Of a stretch of 64,000 bases of DNA, positions 44,793-54,900 are shown piece after piece. The DNA is taken from NCBI RefSeq assembly GCF_021284765.1, contig NZ_CP089924.1, positions 62,001-126,000 of the forward strand. Reading direction: 5' to 3'. The DNA is from Lysobacter sp. 5GHs7-4 (lineage in GTDB: Bacteria > Pseudomonadota > Gammaproteobacteria > Xanthomonadales > Xanthomonadaceae). Positions within the stretch are counted from its first letter, which is position 1; every line of letters begins with the position of its first letter. The notes beneath the pieces were generated by a model. That model saw nothing but the letters and a program-made list of their open reading frames with translations, made no database searches and was not told the DNA's origin. The translations under genes were made by a program, and so were the position numbers.

Positions 44793-46504
44793 GCGGCCCA
44801 CCCGAAGCGTTGGCTGAGGGTGCGCAGCAGGGCGTCGAATTCGTCGATGGCCGGCAGACGCTGCGCGTAGGCGGCGTACTGCCACACGCGCACGGTGCCG
44901 GCGAAGGCTTCGCGGTCCTCGGCCAGCGGCATCTTGCGCGAGGCGCGCAGGCACTCGGCCTCGGTCGCGCCCGGCACCAGCACCACCTGCGCGCGCTCGA
45001 CCATGGCTTCCACGCTGGCGCGGTACAGCAGGGCCAGCGCGTCGCGCTGGCGGCCGGCCTGCCACAGGCGGCGCGCGGCGCTGGGAATGTCGTCGGGCAG
45101 CGGCTCGGGTTCGATGACCACGCTGGTGCGGACCTGTTCGGGCTCGACCTGTTCGGCGCGCACGCTGTCGCGCAGCCAACGCAGCCAGCGCGGCGAAGTG
45201 AGGATGATCGCCAGCGCCAGCGCGCCGACCAGCACCCACAGGCCGTACTTGCCGATCAAGGCGATGATCGCGCCCAGCCCTTCCAGCGCCGGTGCGTTCT
45301 TGGGCGTCTTGGGCGGGTCGGGATTGCGCGGTTTCCAGGACGAGACCTTGCGCCGCGGCGCGACGGTCGGATCCTTGTAGGCCTGTTCGACCGCCTTGCG
45401 CAGGCCGGCGTCGTCCGCGCGCGCGTCGCCGAAGACCTCGTCCAGCGTCGGCGGCACCTTCGCTTCGCGCGCGGCGATGGCCTTCTGCACGGCCTTCTCG
45501 TCGTCCTCGTCGACGTCGACATCGGCCGGCCCGATCGGCTCGCGCAGCGGCGCGCCGATCGAGGGCGGCGCGTCCTCGTCCTCGACGAAGGTTTCCGATG
45601 CCGCCTCGTCCGTTGCGGCATCGTCGCTGGACGCCTCCGCGGCCGGCGCGATCATCGGCGCCGTCGGCGCGGCGTCCTGTGCCGATGCGTCCGGCAGCAG
45701 GCCCATGCCCATGCCCAGGCACAGCGCGAGCAGCAGCGGCGCGCTGGCCGCGCTCAGACGCGCGCGCAGGCGGCGGAACACGATCTCGATGTCCCAGCCT
45801 TCGATCTCGGTACGGCGGTTGAGATACAAGCCGAAGCCGGCGCCGACATAGAACGGCGCGATCGCGCAGGTCGCGGCCCAGGCCAGCGCGTTGCTGGCCA
45901 GTTGCGTCCAGCTCGCCTCCGCCAGCAGCGCCTGCCAGACCGTCTGTGCGGAATCGGACAGGTACTCGTTGGGAATGAAGATCGCCGCGCCCGTCGCCAG
46001 GCCCACGTACAGCGCGCCCTCGAAATGGAAGCAGACCAGGGTCAGCAGCGCGGCCACGCCGTACACCGGCGCGCCCAATGCGTTGCGGCGCTGGCGCGCC
46101 TCGGCGCCGCGCCCGCCCTCGAGAAAATCCACCGGCATGTACAGCGAACGCGCCGGACTGAGCCGGCGCCAGGTCAGGTACGACCAGCCCCAGCGCAGGC
46201 CCCAACTCAGTTGCGCGCGCAAAGTCTGGCGGGTGCCCGGCACGTCGCCGAACACCGCCCGCGACAGCACGTACAAGGGTATGCGGTCGAATACCGGCTT
46301 CAGCCACCACATCAGCAGCGTCGCCAGCCACAGCTTGTCCAGCGCCCAGGCCGCGGCGTTGAGCGCGACGAACAGCGGCAGGGTCAGCAGCAGATAGGAC
46401 TTCCAGATCGCAGCGGCATGGCGGCGCGCCAGGGCGCTGCCCAGCTCCACCGCTTCCCAGGCCGTGCGCGGGCGCAACGCGACGGTGAGCGACTCGATCT
46501 TCAT
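44789..46504 (-). CDS. DUF4129-type membrane protein of the MoxR operon
   Basis: 571 residues from ATG 46504. An N-terminal half with about five helices, a long acidic, Ala-rich periplasmic linker (about residues 280-400), one helix (IIALIGKYGLWVLVGALALAIIL), and a C-terminal DUF4129 region (RQRDALALLYRASVEAMVERAQVVLVPGATEAECLR). Such proteins accompany DUF58/MoxR and, in some lineages, transglutaminase domains. The start overlaps the SpoIIM-like gene by 4 nt. Confidence 0.78.
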   Translation of the reverse strand: MKIESLTVALRPRTAWEAVELGSALARRHAAAIWKSYLLLTLPLFVALNAAAWALDKLWLATLLMWWLKPVFDRIPLYVLSRAVFGDVPGTRQTLRAQLSWGLRWGWSYLTWRRLSPARSLYMPVDFLEGGRGAEARQRRNALGAPVYGVAALLTLVCFHFEGALYVGLATGAAIFIPNEYLSDSAQTVWQALLAEASWTQLASNALAWAATCAIAPFYVGAGFGLYLNRRTEIEGWDIEIVFRRLRARLSAASAPLLLALCLGMGMGLLPDASAQDAAPTAPMIAPAAEASSDDAATDEAASETFVEDEDAPPSIGAPLREPIGPADVDVDEDDEKAVQKAIAAREAKVPPTLDEVFGDARADDAGLRKAVEQAYKDPTVAPRRKVSSWKPRNPDPPKTPKNAPALEGLGAIIALIGKYGLWVLVGALALAIILTSPRWLRWLRDSVRAEQVEPEQVRTSVVIEPEPLPDDIPSAARRLWQAGRQRDALALLYRASVEAMVERAQVVLVPGATEAECLRASRKMPLAEDREAFAGTVRVWQYAAYAQRLPAIDEFDALLRTLSQRFGWAA

Positions 46505-47538
46505 GACTCGATCCGGTCCTCGATCGCCACGTCCTGGTTGCGTCCGCCCAGGTACAGCCAGCCGCCGACCAGCAGCCACAGCAGCGCGCCCACGCCGTAC
46601 TTGATCGCCGCCGGTATGGTCGGGATCGACGACCAGAACGCTTCCACGAACGCGGCGAACACCAGCATCGCCAGCACGCCGACGCAGATCTTGGCGCCGC
46701 GTATGCCGCCTTCGATCAAGGCGTCGATGCGCCGCCGCCGTCCCGGCGCGACCAGGTTCAGGCCCAGGCGCAGGCCGGCGCCGCCGGCGATCCAGATCGC
46801 GTTGAGTTCCGGCGCCGAGTGTCCGGCGACGAAGCGCCAGAACGGATCGCCGTGGCCGACCGCCTGCAGATGCCCGGCCACGCCGCCGATGATCACGCCG
46901 TTGCTGATCAGCACCACGATCGAGCCCAGCCCGAACAGGAAGCCGCTGGCGAAGGTGCGGAAGCCGATGCTGACGTTGTTGAGGATGTAATAGCCGAACA
47001 TCGCCACGTCGGTCTCGGCGCCGCGGCCGAGCTTCTGCAGCGGACTGTTGGGGTCGTACATGTGCTCGAACTCGGCCAGCTGTTCCGGTGGGAACAGCGC
47101 GCTGGCCAGGTCGGGCTGGATCTGGATGGCGACGAACATCGTGACCAGCGGCACCCAGAACAGCGCCGCGGCCGCGGCCATGCAGCCGCGCTCGGCGCGC
47201 ACCAGGCGCGGGAAGCCGGCGAACAGGAACTCCAGCGCGCGCCGCCAGCGCGGACGCGGCGCGCGGTACAGCAGGCCGTGGCCGCGCTGCATCAGTGCCT
47301 GCAGGCGGTCGGTGACGGCGGCGCTGTAGCCGCGCCGGCGCGCCAACGCGAGCTGCTGGCACAGGCGGCGGTAACGCGCCGGCACTTCGTAGTCGGGCAG
47401 GCCCTGCCAGCTGCGACGTTCGGCGCGCGCGCGCTTGGCGCTGTCGCCGCGCGCGTCCAGCCAGGCTTCCAGCTCCTGCCACTCGGCCTGGTGGCGCTCG
47501 ACGAAACGTTCCTGCTTGATCGCGGCGACCTGATTCAT
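46501..47538 (-). CDS. SpoIIM-like (DUF95) membrane protein
   Basis: 345 residues. A soluble helical N-terminus (about 110 residues), then five or six helices with the SpoIIM/DUF95 features FGYYILNNVSIGFRTFASGFLFGLGSIVVLISNGVIIGGVAGHL and FVAGHSAPELNAIWIAGGAGLRLG. The name comes from stage II sporulation protein M, but the bacterium does not sporulate; in Proteobacteria these genes sit with RDD and MoxR genes. It overlaps the RDD gene by 4 nt. Confidence 0.85.
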   Translation of the reverse strand: MNQVAAIKQERFVERHQAEWQELEAWLDARGDSAKRARAERRSWQGLPDYEVPARYRRLCQQLALARRRGYSAAVTDRLQALMQRGHGLLYRAPRPRWRRALEFLFAGFPRLVRAERGCMAAAAALFWVPLVTMFVAIQIQPDLASALFPPEQLAEFEHMYDPNSPLQKLGRGAETDVAMFGYYILNNVSIGFRTFASGFLFGLGSIVVLISNGVIIGGVAGHLQAVGHGDPFWRFVAGHSAPELNAIWIAGGAGLRLGLNLVAPGRRRRIDALIEGGIRGAKICVGVLAMLVFAAFVEAFWSSIPTIPAAIKYGVGALLWLLVGGWLYLGGRNQDVAIEDRIES

Positions 47539-48218
47539 CGGCGCCCCAGGAGCCAGTTGGCGATGCCGTACACGCGCGCCACGGCGGTCTCGCCGCGCGC
47601 GCCGGTCAGCGGCTGGACCAGGTCGGCCAGTTCGATCTGGCGCGCGGCGGCCAGGCGCGGCGCGCGTTCGGCGAACGCGACCAGCGCCGCCTGCTCATAG
47701 GGCAGCAGCGGCACCGGCGGCGCGCTGGCGGTGTCGATCGGCGCGGCCGCGGCGTCGTGGCGCCGCGCCTCGTGCACGACCAGGGTGCCGGCGACCATGT
47801 CGCCCAGCCGGCGGCCGTAGGGATCGGCGTAGCTGGCGATCAGGCCGAAGGCGTAGCCGAACGGCAGCATGTCGACCACGCGCAGCAGATTGCGCACGAA
47901 CGACTGCATCCAGCCCACCGGCGCGCCGTTGCCGGCGACCACGCGCAAGCCCAGCGCGCGCTTGCCCGGCGTGCGGCCGTCCCACATCGCCTCGAAGGCC
48001 ACGTGATAAAACCACAGCAGCAAGAACATCAGCACCAGGAAGAAGCCCATGCCGCCGGTGCCGAGCACGCCGAACAGCAGCGAGCCGATGAACAGCAGCG
48101 CCAGGCGGATGCACAGGTCGATCGACCAGGCCAGCGCGCGCGGCACCGGCCCGGCCGCGGGCAGTCGCAGGGCGACGCCTTCGGGCGTCACCACTTCGCG
48201 GTAGGTATCCAGCATCAC
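47535..48218 (-). CDS. RDD family membrane protein
   Basis: 227 residues, starting at ATG 48218 or 48215. RDD domain with PRALAWSIDLCIRLALLFIGSLLFG at the first helix and FEAMWDGRTPGKRALGLRVVAGNGAPVGWMQSFVRNLLRVVDMLPFGYAFGLI at the conserved RDD loop. A soluble C-terminal part (about 80 residues) follows. The family may include transporters. It is the first gene of the six-gene MoxR operon that runs to 41309. Confidence 0.86.
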   Translation of the reverse strand: MMLDTYREVVTPEGVALRLPAAGPVPRALAWSIDLCIRLALLFIGSLLFGVLGTGGMGFFLVLMFLLLWFYHVAFEAMWDGRTPGKRALGLRVVAGNGAPVGWMQSFVRNLLRVVDMLPFGYAFGLIASYADPYGRRLGDMVAGTLVVHEARRHDAAAAPIDTASAPPVPLLPYEQAALVAFAERAPRLAAARQIELADLVQPLTGARGETAVARVYGIANWLLGRR

Positions 48219-48345
48219 GGCGCGGCGGCGCCTGCGGGCGGCGACGGCCGCGTCCGGCGGCGCGCGGCCGGTGTTCGGTGCAACTCGTCCATGCGATTTC
48301 CGTGGTCTCCCCTGCCGCGACTGTAAACGCGGCCCACTGCCGTGC

Positions 48346-48891
48346 CTAGCCCGCGTCGGCCATGCCCAGATAACGGTCCTTCAAGCGCACGTAGTGCTGG
48401 GCGCTGTATTGCAGTTGTTCGATCTCGCGCTCACTCAATTTACGCACCATGCGTGCCGGATTGCCCAGCCACAGCTCGCCCTCGCCGACCGTCTTGCCCG
48501 GCGCGATCACCGCGCCCGCGCCGACGAAGCCGAAGCGCTGCACGGTGGCGCCGTCGAGGATCTTGGCGCCCATGCCGATCAGCGCGAACTCCTCGATGCG
48601 GCAGGCGTGCACGATCGCGCCGTGACCGATGGTGACGTCGTTGGCGATCACCGTCGGCAGGCCGCCCGGACGCGTGAACGGGCCTTCGTGAGTGACGTGG
48701 ACGATGGTGCCGTCCTGGATGTTGGTGCGCGCGCCGATGCGGATGAAGTTGACGTCGCCGCGGACCACGCAGCCGGGCCAGATCGACACGTCGTCGTCCA
48801 ATGCGACTTGACCGATGACGGTGGCGGCCGGGTCGACGTAAACGCGCTGACCGAGTTCGGGGGTGTGTTCTAGATAGGGACGCAGGCTCAT
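48346..48891 (-). CDS. Gamma-carbonic anhydrase family protein (YrdA-like)
   Basis: 181 residues, a left-handed parallel beta-helix built from hexapeptide repeats. The metal-binding histidines are in IVHVTHEG and IGHGAIVHACRI, and the YrdA-like NIQDGTIVH and LGNPARMVRKLS are present. It may hydrate CO2 or act as an acyltransferase-like protein; activity of bacterial YrdA proteins is debated. It lies alone, between the MoxR operon and the DUF4303-HEAT gene. Confidence 0.9.
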   Translation of the reverse strand: MSLRPYLEHTPELGQRVYVDPAATVIGQVALDDDVSIWPGCVVRGDVNFIRIGARTNIQDGTIVHVTHEGPFTRPGGLPTVIANDVTIGHGAIVHACRIEEFALIGMGAKILDGATVQRFGFVGAGAVIAPGKTVGEGELWLGNPARMVRKLSEREIEQLQYSAQHYVRLKDRYLGMADAG

Positions 48892-48950
48892 GCGCCGATT
48901 GTAAGCCGCCGCCGATGACGCGGTGGGTTCGGCCCGGCGCAGCGTCGCAA

Positions 48951-50315
48951 CTAGTCGGCGCCGGCCTCGGCCAGGGCGGCCTGTGCGGCGGCGCGCACAC
49001 GCTCGTCGCCATCGGCCAGCGCGGCTTCGAGGCTGGCGCACCAGGGCCGAGCCTCGCGCTTCCAGTAGCCCAGGCTCAAGGCGGCGAACCGGCGCACCTG
49101 CGCGTCCGGGTCGTGCGCGAGGCGCTGCGCCAGTGCCGGCAGCAGGCGCGCGCCCGCGGCCGCGCCCAGTCCGCGCTCGCCCATGATCGCCGCCGCGTGG
49201 GCGCGCACGAACGCGTGCGGCGACGCGAGGCCGCGTAGGACGGCATCGAGTTCGTCCTCGCGCAGCCGACAGTAGCTGCTGCCGGGCTTGAGCTCCTCGC
49301 GCGCACCGTCGGCGATGGCCGGCGCGGCGGACAGCAGGCGCTCCAGGGGCGCGTAGTCCAGCCCGGCGCGCGTCGCGTCGCGCCAGGCGCGGTAGGGCGC
49401 GCACAGGCCCGCCAGGGCCGCGTCGCGACGTCGCCCGAGTTGATCGAACAGCCATTCGCCGTCGCCCAGCACCGCCAGCGATCGCGCCGCCCAGGCTTGA
49501 GCGGGCTCGTCGCCGCGGCGCTCGACCCGCCGCCGCAACGCCGCGATCGCCTCCGGCGAGGCCACGCCGATCCGGCCCAGCAAGGCCGCCACCCACCACT
49601 CGCCGCGTGCGTGCAGGCGCGTCAGCAGGGCCGGCAGCGCCGGCTCTCCGAGCGCGCAGAGTTGCTCGCGCGCCTGCTCGGTATCGAAAGCGCCGCCGAC
49701 GCGGTCGCTGTGCTGGATCAGGGTGGCGATGCGCTCGGGCAGCGCCAGCGCCAGCACGCGTTCGCGTTCGGCCTGCGCCGCCACTTCGTCCGGAAACAAA
49801 CGCGCGAACCTGGCCTCGCCGATGCCCTCGCGCAGCAACTCGGTCTGGCCCTGTTCGTCGTGCACGAAGGCGATGAAGCCCGGCGCCAGCGCGAGGCCGC
49901 CGTCCTGCAGCAGGCGCTGCAGCTCACGAGCGGCCTCGACCAGGGTCTGCATCCAGCGGCGCTCGATCGCCCACCACTCCTCTCGGGTGGCGCTGCGAGC
50001 GACGCGTTCGACCTCGGCAGCGGCCGCGTTGAGCGCCTGGCTCACGTAGTCGATGTCGCTGTGCTCCCAGTCCGGCGGATTCCAGGCCTCGCTCCAGAAC
50101 GCCTGCGGGTGCACGTCCAAGGGCCGCTCGCGCCCCAGCGCCTGCAGGCTGTTGGCCGCCAGCGTCGGCAGCCAGATCGCGCCATCGAGTTCGCGGTAGC
50201 TGCCGTAGTAGGCGACCGCGTAGCACTGCCGTTGCGGCTGCGCCGCCAGCGTCACGCGCAGTGCCGCCGCTGCGTCCGCTGTCAGCAGGCCTTGCAAGCG
50301 TGTCCAATCGATCAT
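48951..50315 (-). CDS. DUF4303-like N-terminus fused to HEAT repeats
   Basis: 454 residues from ATG 50315. The first 180 residues (AVAYYGSYRELDGAIWLPTLAANSLQAL, WNPPDWEHSDIDY) read like a DUF4303 domain, followed by an Arg/Ala-rich region and at least four HEAT-type helical repeats (for example EPALPALLTRLHARGEWWVAALLGRIG and DAQVRRFAALSLGYW). DUF4303 proteins often occur in polymorphic-toxin or immunity settings, and HEAT repeats bind proteins. The function is unknown. No toxin gene is visible nearby. Confidence 0.65.
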   Translation of the reverse strand: MIDWTRLQGLLTADAAAALRVTLAAQPQRQCYAVAYYGSYRELDGAIWLPTLAANSLQALGRERPLDVHPQAFWSEAWNPPDWEHSDIDYVSQALNAAAAEVERVARSATREEWWAIERRWMQTLVEAARELQRLLQDGGLALAPGFIAFVHDEQGQTELLREGIGEARFARLFPDEVAAQAERERVLALALPERIATLIQHSDRVGGAFDTEQAREQLCALGEPALPALLTRLHARGEWWVAALLGRIGVASPEAIAALRRRVERRGDEPAQAWAARSLAVLGDGEWLFDQLGRRRDAALAGLCAPYRAWRDATRAGLDYAPLERLLSAAPAIADGAREELKPGSSYCRLREDELDAVLRGLASPHAFVRAHAAAIMGERGLGAAAGARLLPALAQRLAHDPDAQVRRFAALSLGYWKREARPWCASLEAALADGDERVRAAAQAALAEAGAD

Positions 50316-50466
50316 GCCGCTCCCCGGCGCCGGTCCCGCGCAGAGCCTGCCCGATCCGCACCGCCGGCGACCAGCCCCAGGACGGCCGCGTCGCCCCCCA
50401 TCGCTGGCCTCTGCCGCCCCATCGCGGACACCCCCGCGAACGCCCGGCGCGACTACACTGCGGCGT

Positions 50467-51888
50467 ATGGACATCACCGCCGACACCACGCCCAGCGAGC
50501 TGGCCGCCACCCGCGAACGTCTGCGCACGGCCTGGCAGGCGCACAAGCCCGACTACGCCCAGCGCCGCGCCGACCTGCTGCGCCTGCGCGACGCGTTCCG
50601 GGCGCGCGTGCCGGCCATGGACGCGGCCATCCAGGCCGACTTCGGCCACCGCTCCAGCCACGAGAACCTGCTGTCGGAGGCCATGATCACCCTGGCCGAA
50701 CTCGACCACGCCATCGGCCGACTGCGCCGCTGGATGCGTCCGCGCCGCGCCGCCGTGGGCTGGCGCTTCTGGCCCGCGCGCGCCGAGATCCGGCCCGAGC
50801 CGGTGGGCGTGGTCGGCATCCTCTCGCCCTGGAACTACCCGGTGAACCTGGCCCTGGTGCCGCTGGTCTCGGCCATCGCCGCCGGCAACCACGTCTACCT
50901 CAAACCCTCCGAGCACACCCCGCGCACCAGCGCCTTCCTGCGCGAACTGCTCGCCGAGGTGTTTCCGGCCGACCGCGTGTCCGTGGCCATGGGCGGGGCC
51001 GAGGTCGGCGCCGCGTTCTCCGCGCTGCCCTTCGACCATCTGCTGTTCACCGGCTCCACCGCCGTCGGCCGCAAGGTCATGGCCGCCGCCGCGCCCAACC
51101 TCACGCCGGTGACGCTGGAGCTGGGCGGCAAGGCCCCGGCCGTGGTCTGCGAAGACTTCCCGATCGAAGTGGCCGCCGCGCGCATCGCCAGCGGCAAGTG
51201 GTTCAACGCCGGCCAGACCTGCATCGGCGTGGATTACGTGCTGGTCGACGCGGCCCGCCGCGACGCCCTGGTGGCCGCGCTGCAGGCGCAGCTGCGCGCG
51301 CGCTACGGCGAACTCGGCGCATCGCAGGACTACACCCGCATCATCAACGACAGCCAGTACGCACGCCTGCGCGGCTACGTCGACGACGCCCGCGCGCGCG
51401 GCCTGCAGGTGATCGAACCGTTCGCGCTGGATCCGGACACCGCCGCGCGCGAACGCCTGTTCCCGCCGACCCTGGTGATCGAGCCCGGCGCCGACGCCCA
51501 GGTCATGCAGCACGAAATCTTCGGCCCGATCCTGCCGGTGCTGTCCTACCGCAACCTGGACGAAGCGATCGCGCGCATCAACGCGCTCGATCGCCCGTTG
51601 GCGCTGTATCCCTTCGGCTACGACCGCGAACGCGTCGAACGCATCCTGGCCCAGACCCTGGCCGGTGGCGTCACCGTCAACGACACCCTGCTGCACTTCG
51701 GCGCCCACGACCTGCCCTTCGGCGGCATCGGCCCCAGCGGCATCGGCGCCATCCACGGCCGCAACGGCTTCGACACCTTCAGCAAGTTGCTGCCCGTGTT
51801 CCGCCAGCGCCGTTTCGCCGCCAGCGACTGGCTCAAGCCGCCTTACCGCGGAAAGATCGACAAGCTGGTGCGGATGCTGGCCAAGTAA
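50467..51888 (+). CDS. Coniferyl-aldehyde-dehydrogenase-like NAD(P)-dependent aldehyde dehydrogenase
   Basis: 473 residues. Complete class 3-like aldehyde dehydrogenase: GILSPWNYPVNLALVPLVSAIAAGNHVYLKPSEHTP, FTGSTAVGRKVM, LELGGKAPA with Glu218, and the catalytic Cys252 in NAGQTCIGVDYV. No transmembrane anchor is seen. The best match by pattern is the coniferyl aldehyde dehydrogenase group (CalB), which oxidises lignin-type aldehydes to acids, but the substrate range of such enzymes is wide. A hairpin terminator follows. Confidence 0.88.
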   Translation: MDITADTTPSELAATRERLRTAWQAHKPDYAQRRADLLRLRDAFRARVPAMDAAIQADFGHRSSHENLLSEAMITLAELDHAIGRLRRWMRPRRAAVGWRFWPARAEIRPEPVGVVGILSPWNYPVNLALVPLVSAIAAGNHVYLKPSEHTPRTSAFLRELLAEVFPADRVSVAMGGAEVGAAFSALPFDHLLFTGSTAVGRKVMAAAAPNLTPVTLELGGKAPAVVCEDFPIEVAAARIASGKWFNAGQTCIGVDYVLVDAARRDALVAALQAQLRARYGELGASQDYTRIINDSQYARLRGYVDDARARGLQVIEPFALDPDTAARERLFPPTLVIEPGADAQVMQHEIFGPILPVLSYRNLDEAIARINALDRPLALYPFGYDRERVERILAQTLAGGVTVNDTLLHFGAHDLPFGGIGPSGIGAIHGRNGFDTFSKLLPVFRQRRFAASDWLKPPYRGKIDKLVRMLAK

Positions 51889-51890
51889 CC

Positions 51891-51915
51891 GGGCCGGCAC
51901 GCGAGGTGCCGGCCC
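51891..51915. terminator. Hairpin between the aldehyde dehydrogenase and DUF11 genes
   Basis: GGGCCGGCAC (51891-51900), loop GCGAG, complement GTGCCGGCCC (51906-51915): a perfect 10-bp stem in the 37-bp gap between two convergent genes, so it probably ends both transcripts. No T-tract is visible. Confidence 0.6.
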
Positions 51916-51925
51916 GTCCCTCCCC

Positions 51926-54900
51926 TCAATTCACCGTGCAGTCGTAGCGCAAGGTGGCGCTCTGGCCCACGTTAAGCTGCCCCAACACGATGCCGCCCGC
52001 GCCGGTCAGGTCGGCAACGGTGAAGCTGCCCGATGGCACGCCGTTGCCGGTGATGGTCACCGGATTGCCGGCCGCACACGTCAGTTCCGCGCCGGGCGCA
52101 TCGCGCACCACGGCACCAGTGACCGTGGCCGGGCCGTTGTTGGTCACCACCAGGGTGTAGGTGACCGCCGAGCCGCGTTGCAGGGTGTCGTCGGCCTGGT
52201 CGCTGGGGCCGGCGGCCGACGTGTTGGTTTTGGTGATCGACAGGTCCGTCGTGCGCAGTGTGTTGGTGTAGGTGCACACCGCGGCATTGGCGCTGGTGAT
52301 GGTCAGCGTGTTGGCCTGCTGGCCGTCGTTGCCCGACAGCGTGTGGCCGCCGGTACAGGCCAGCGCCGTGGTGTAGTTGGCCGCGTTCGTGCCCCCTTCC
52401 GCAGGCAGCGTGACCGTATCGCCGATGCTCACCGCCACCGGCGCGCCGCTGTCGGCGGCGTTCGGCGCGGTCGCATCGAACGCGGCGGTGTTGTTGGCGC
52501 CGCCCGTGGTCGCGCCGATGCTGACCTGGTGCCCTGCGGTGCTGCCCGCAGCCCAGGCCTTGGCCAGTTGCAGGCTGGCCTGGCGCTGGTTGGTGAAGGT
52601 ACAGGCGATCGCGTTACCGGCGGCGGTGTCCTGCGCGGTCAGCGGGAAGCTGCGCGCAGCGACGTTGACCGGACCCTGCGCCTGCGTGGTCACGCCGGCG
52701 GGCGTGGTCACGGTGCAGGCGGCATCCGTGAACGCCCAACCGGCAGGCGGCGCGGCTTCCACGATATTGCCCGCGAAGCCGATGTTGATCGGCCGGGCGG
52801 CGGCCGTCGTCCCCGGAGCGCCCGCGGCGGTCGTAGTGATGGGGAGCGTGCCGAAACCGCTGTTTGGAGCCGTGAAGCTGAACGGACCGCCCGCGTCGCC
52901 TGCAGTGAGCTTGGTGATCTGGAGCCTCGGTCGTCGGGTGTTGGTGAAGGTGCACACAGTGGTCGAACCGGCCTGCACATCGCCGCCCGGCACAATGACT
53001 TCATTGGGGATGCCAGAGGTAGGAATGGCGCCATAGGTTTGGGTCGTACCGTCGGGCCTGGTCATGACGCAGTTCGCGTCGGTCACCGAGTAGGCGACCG
53101 GAAGGCCTTCGTTGACCCGGAAGAAGGCGCCGGGCGTCAGCGTGATCGTCGCTCCGGTAGCCGCTCCCGACGCGCCCGCGGCCGTCGTCGTCAGGCTCTG
53201 GTTGGTCGTGCCGCCGCCGGCCCCTCGCTGGATGACGAAGTTGAACGGGCCGCCGCCGTTGTCGGCCTGGGTGATCTTGGTGATGGTCAGGGTCGTCGGG
53301 CGGAGCGCGTTGGAGAAGGTGCAGGCGATGGTGTTGCCGGCAGCGGTATCGGCCGCCGTCAGGTTGAACGTGCGGCTGGCCGCATCGAACGTGCCCGCGG
53401 CGGGCGCGGCCGTTCCACCCGGCGGCGTCACCGTACAGGCCGCGCTCGACAGCACCCAACCCGCGGGCGGGGCGTTTTCGGTGATCGCCGTCGCGGTGGC
53501 CGCAGTGGTCAGCGTCTGCTGCGCGCCGGCCGTGCCGGGCGCGCCGGCCGCCGTGGTGGTGATGTTGTGCGCAGCGATGCCGTTGTTGCCCGAGAAGCCG
53601 AACGTATCGGTGCCGCCGTTGGAAATTTTGGTCACGGTCAACGCCGGCGGCGCGACAGTGTTGGTGAACGTACACAGCACATTGCGGCCCGCGCCGGCGA
53701 CCAGCGGCAATGCCGGCAAGGTCAGCGTCCGCGTTCCGGCGTTGTAGGTGACCCCGGCAAGCGCCGAGCCACCCACGGTGCAGGACGGCGTACCGGTGAC
53801 AGTCCAGCCCGCTAGTGCGGCTTCGGCGAGCGTGGTCGTTGTGGTGGTGCTGGCAAGCGTCAAGGTCTGCAGCGCCCCGGCGGTGCCGGGCGCACCCTGC
53901 GCCGTGGTCGTTATCTGGTGGCTGGCAATCCCGTTCGACCCCGAGAAGTCGAAGGTTCCGGTGGCACCATTGCTGATCTTGGTGACGGTGACGGTATTGG
54001 CCACCCAGGTCATCGGCACCGACTGGTTCGGGATGTTCAGGGCGGTTGAGCTGGTGTAACTGGCCTGCGTGTTGGTAAATGTGCCCAATGTGTTGCTGGT
54101 CACGTTCACGCTGACCGTGCAGGTGGTGGCCGCGCCGCCTGCGGTGCCGGCGGGCAGATTGCCGCCCGCGACGGTGAAGGTGCCATCGCCGGCGTTGGCG
54201 GTCAGCGTGGTGCCGGCGCCGCAAGTCGTCGTTGCATTGGGGGTGGGCGCGATCACGACGCTGCCCGGCAGCGTATCGGTGAAACCCCAGCCCACCTTGG
54301 CGCCGTTGTCGCCGCTGGTGTTGGTAATGGTGAAGGTCAACCGCTTGACCTGGCCGACATAGTTGGAGGCGATGTCCACCGCCTTGGTCACGCTGGGCGT
54401 GACGTCCAGCGCGGTGAAGTTGTCGTAGGCATAGTCATTGCCAATGCCACTGGCCTGCTGGTTGATGATGGTGAAGGTCAGCCCGCCCCCCGTCACCAAC
54501 ACCGCACTGCCAGCCCCTGCCGGCGTAAAAGTGGCCGCGCGAGCGGTATTGAACCCTGCACCCGCCCGGTTCGTGATCGAATTGTAATTGCGAACGTTCG
54601 TACCACCCGTACACAGGTCCATCTGCCCGCCCAGCTGGGTTCCGTTCAAATTGACGGTTATCAGCGGATGCGCCGCGTTGCAGCTTGCCGCCCCGGCGAC
54701 AAACTGGAAGGTGACGAAGCGCCCGGTGCCTCCGGGCGGCACCGCCGGGAACGGAATCGGCTGCGCATTCTGCAGAATGACGCTACCCACGGTCGGAGGG
54801 CTAGCGGTCCAGGCGGTAATGCCGATATCTCCGCCATAAGCAGCGCCCGAAGGGTCGCCAGGCGTCGACAGAGCGCCGCTCGGAGTATTTAGGTTGTAAG

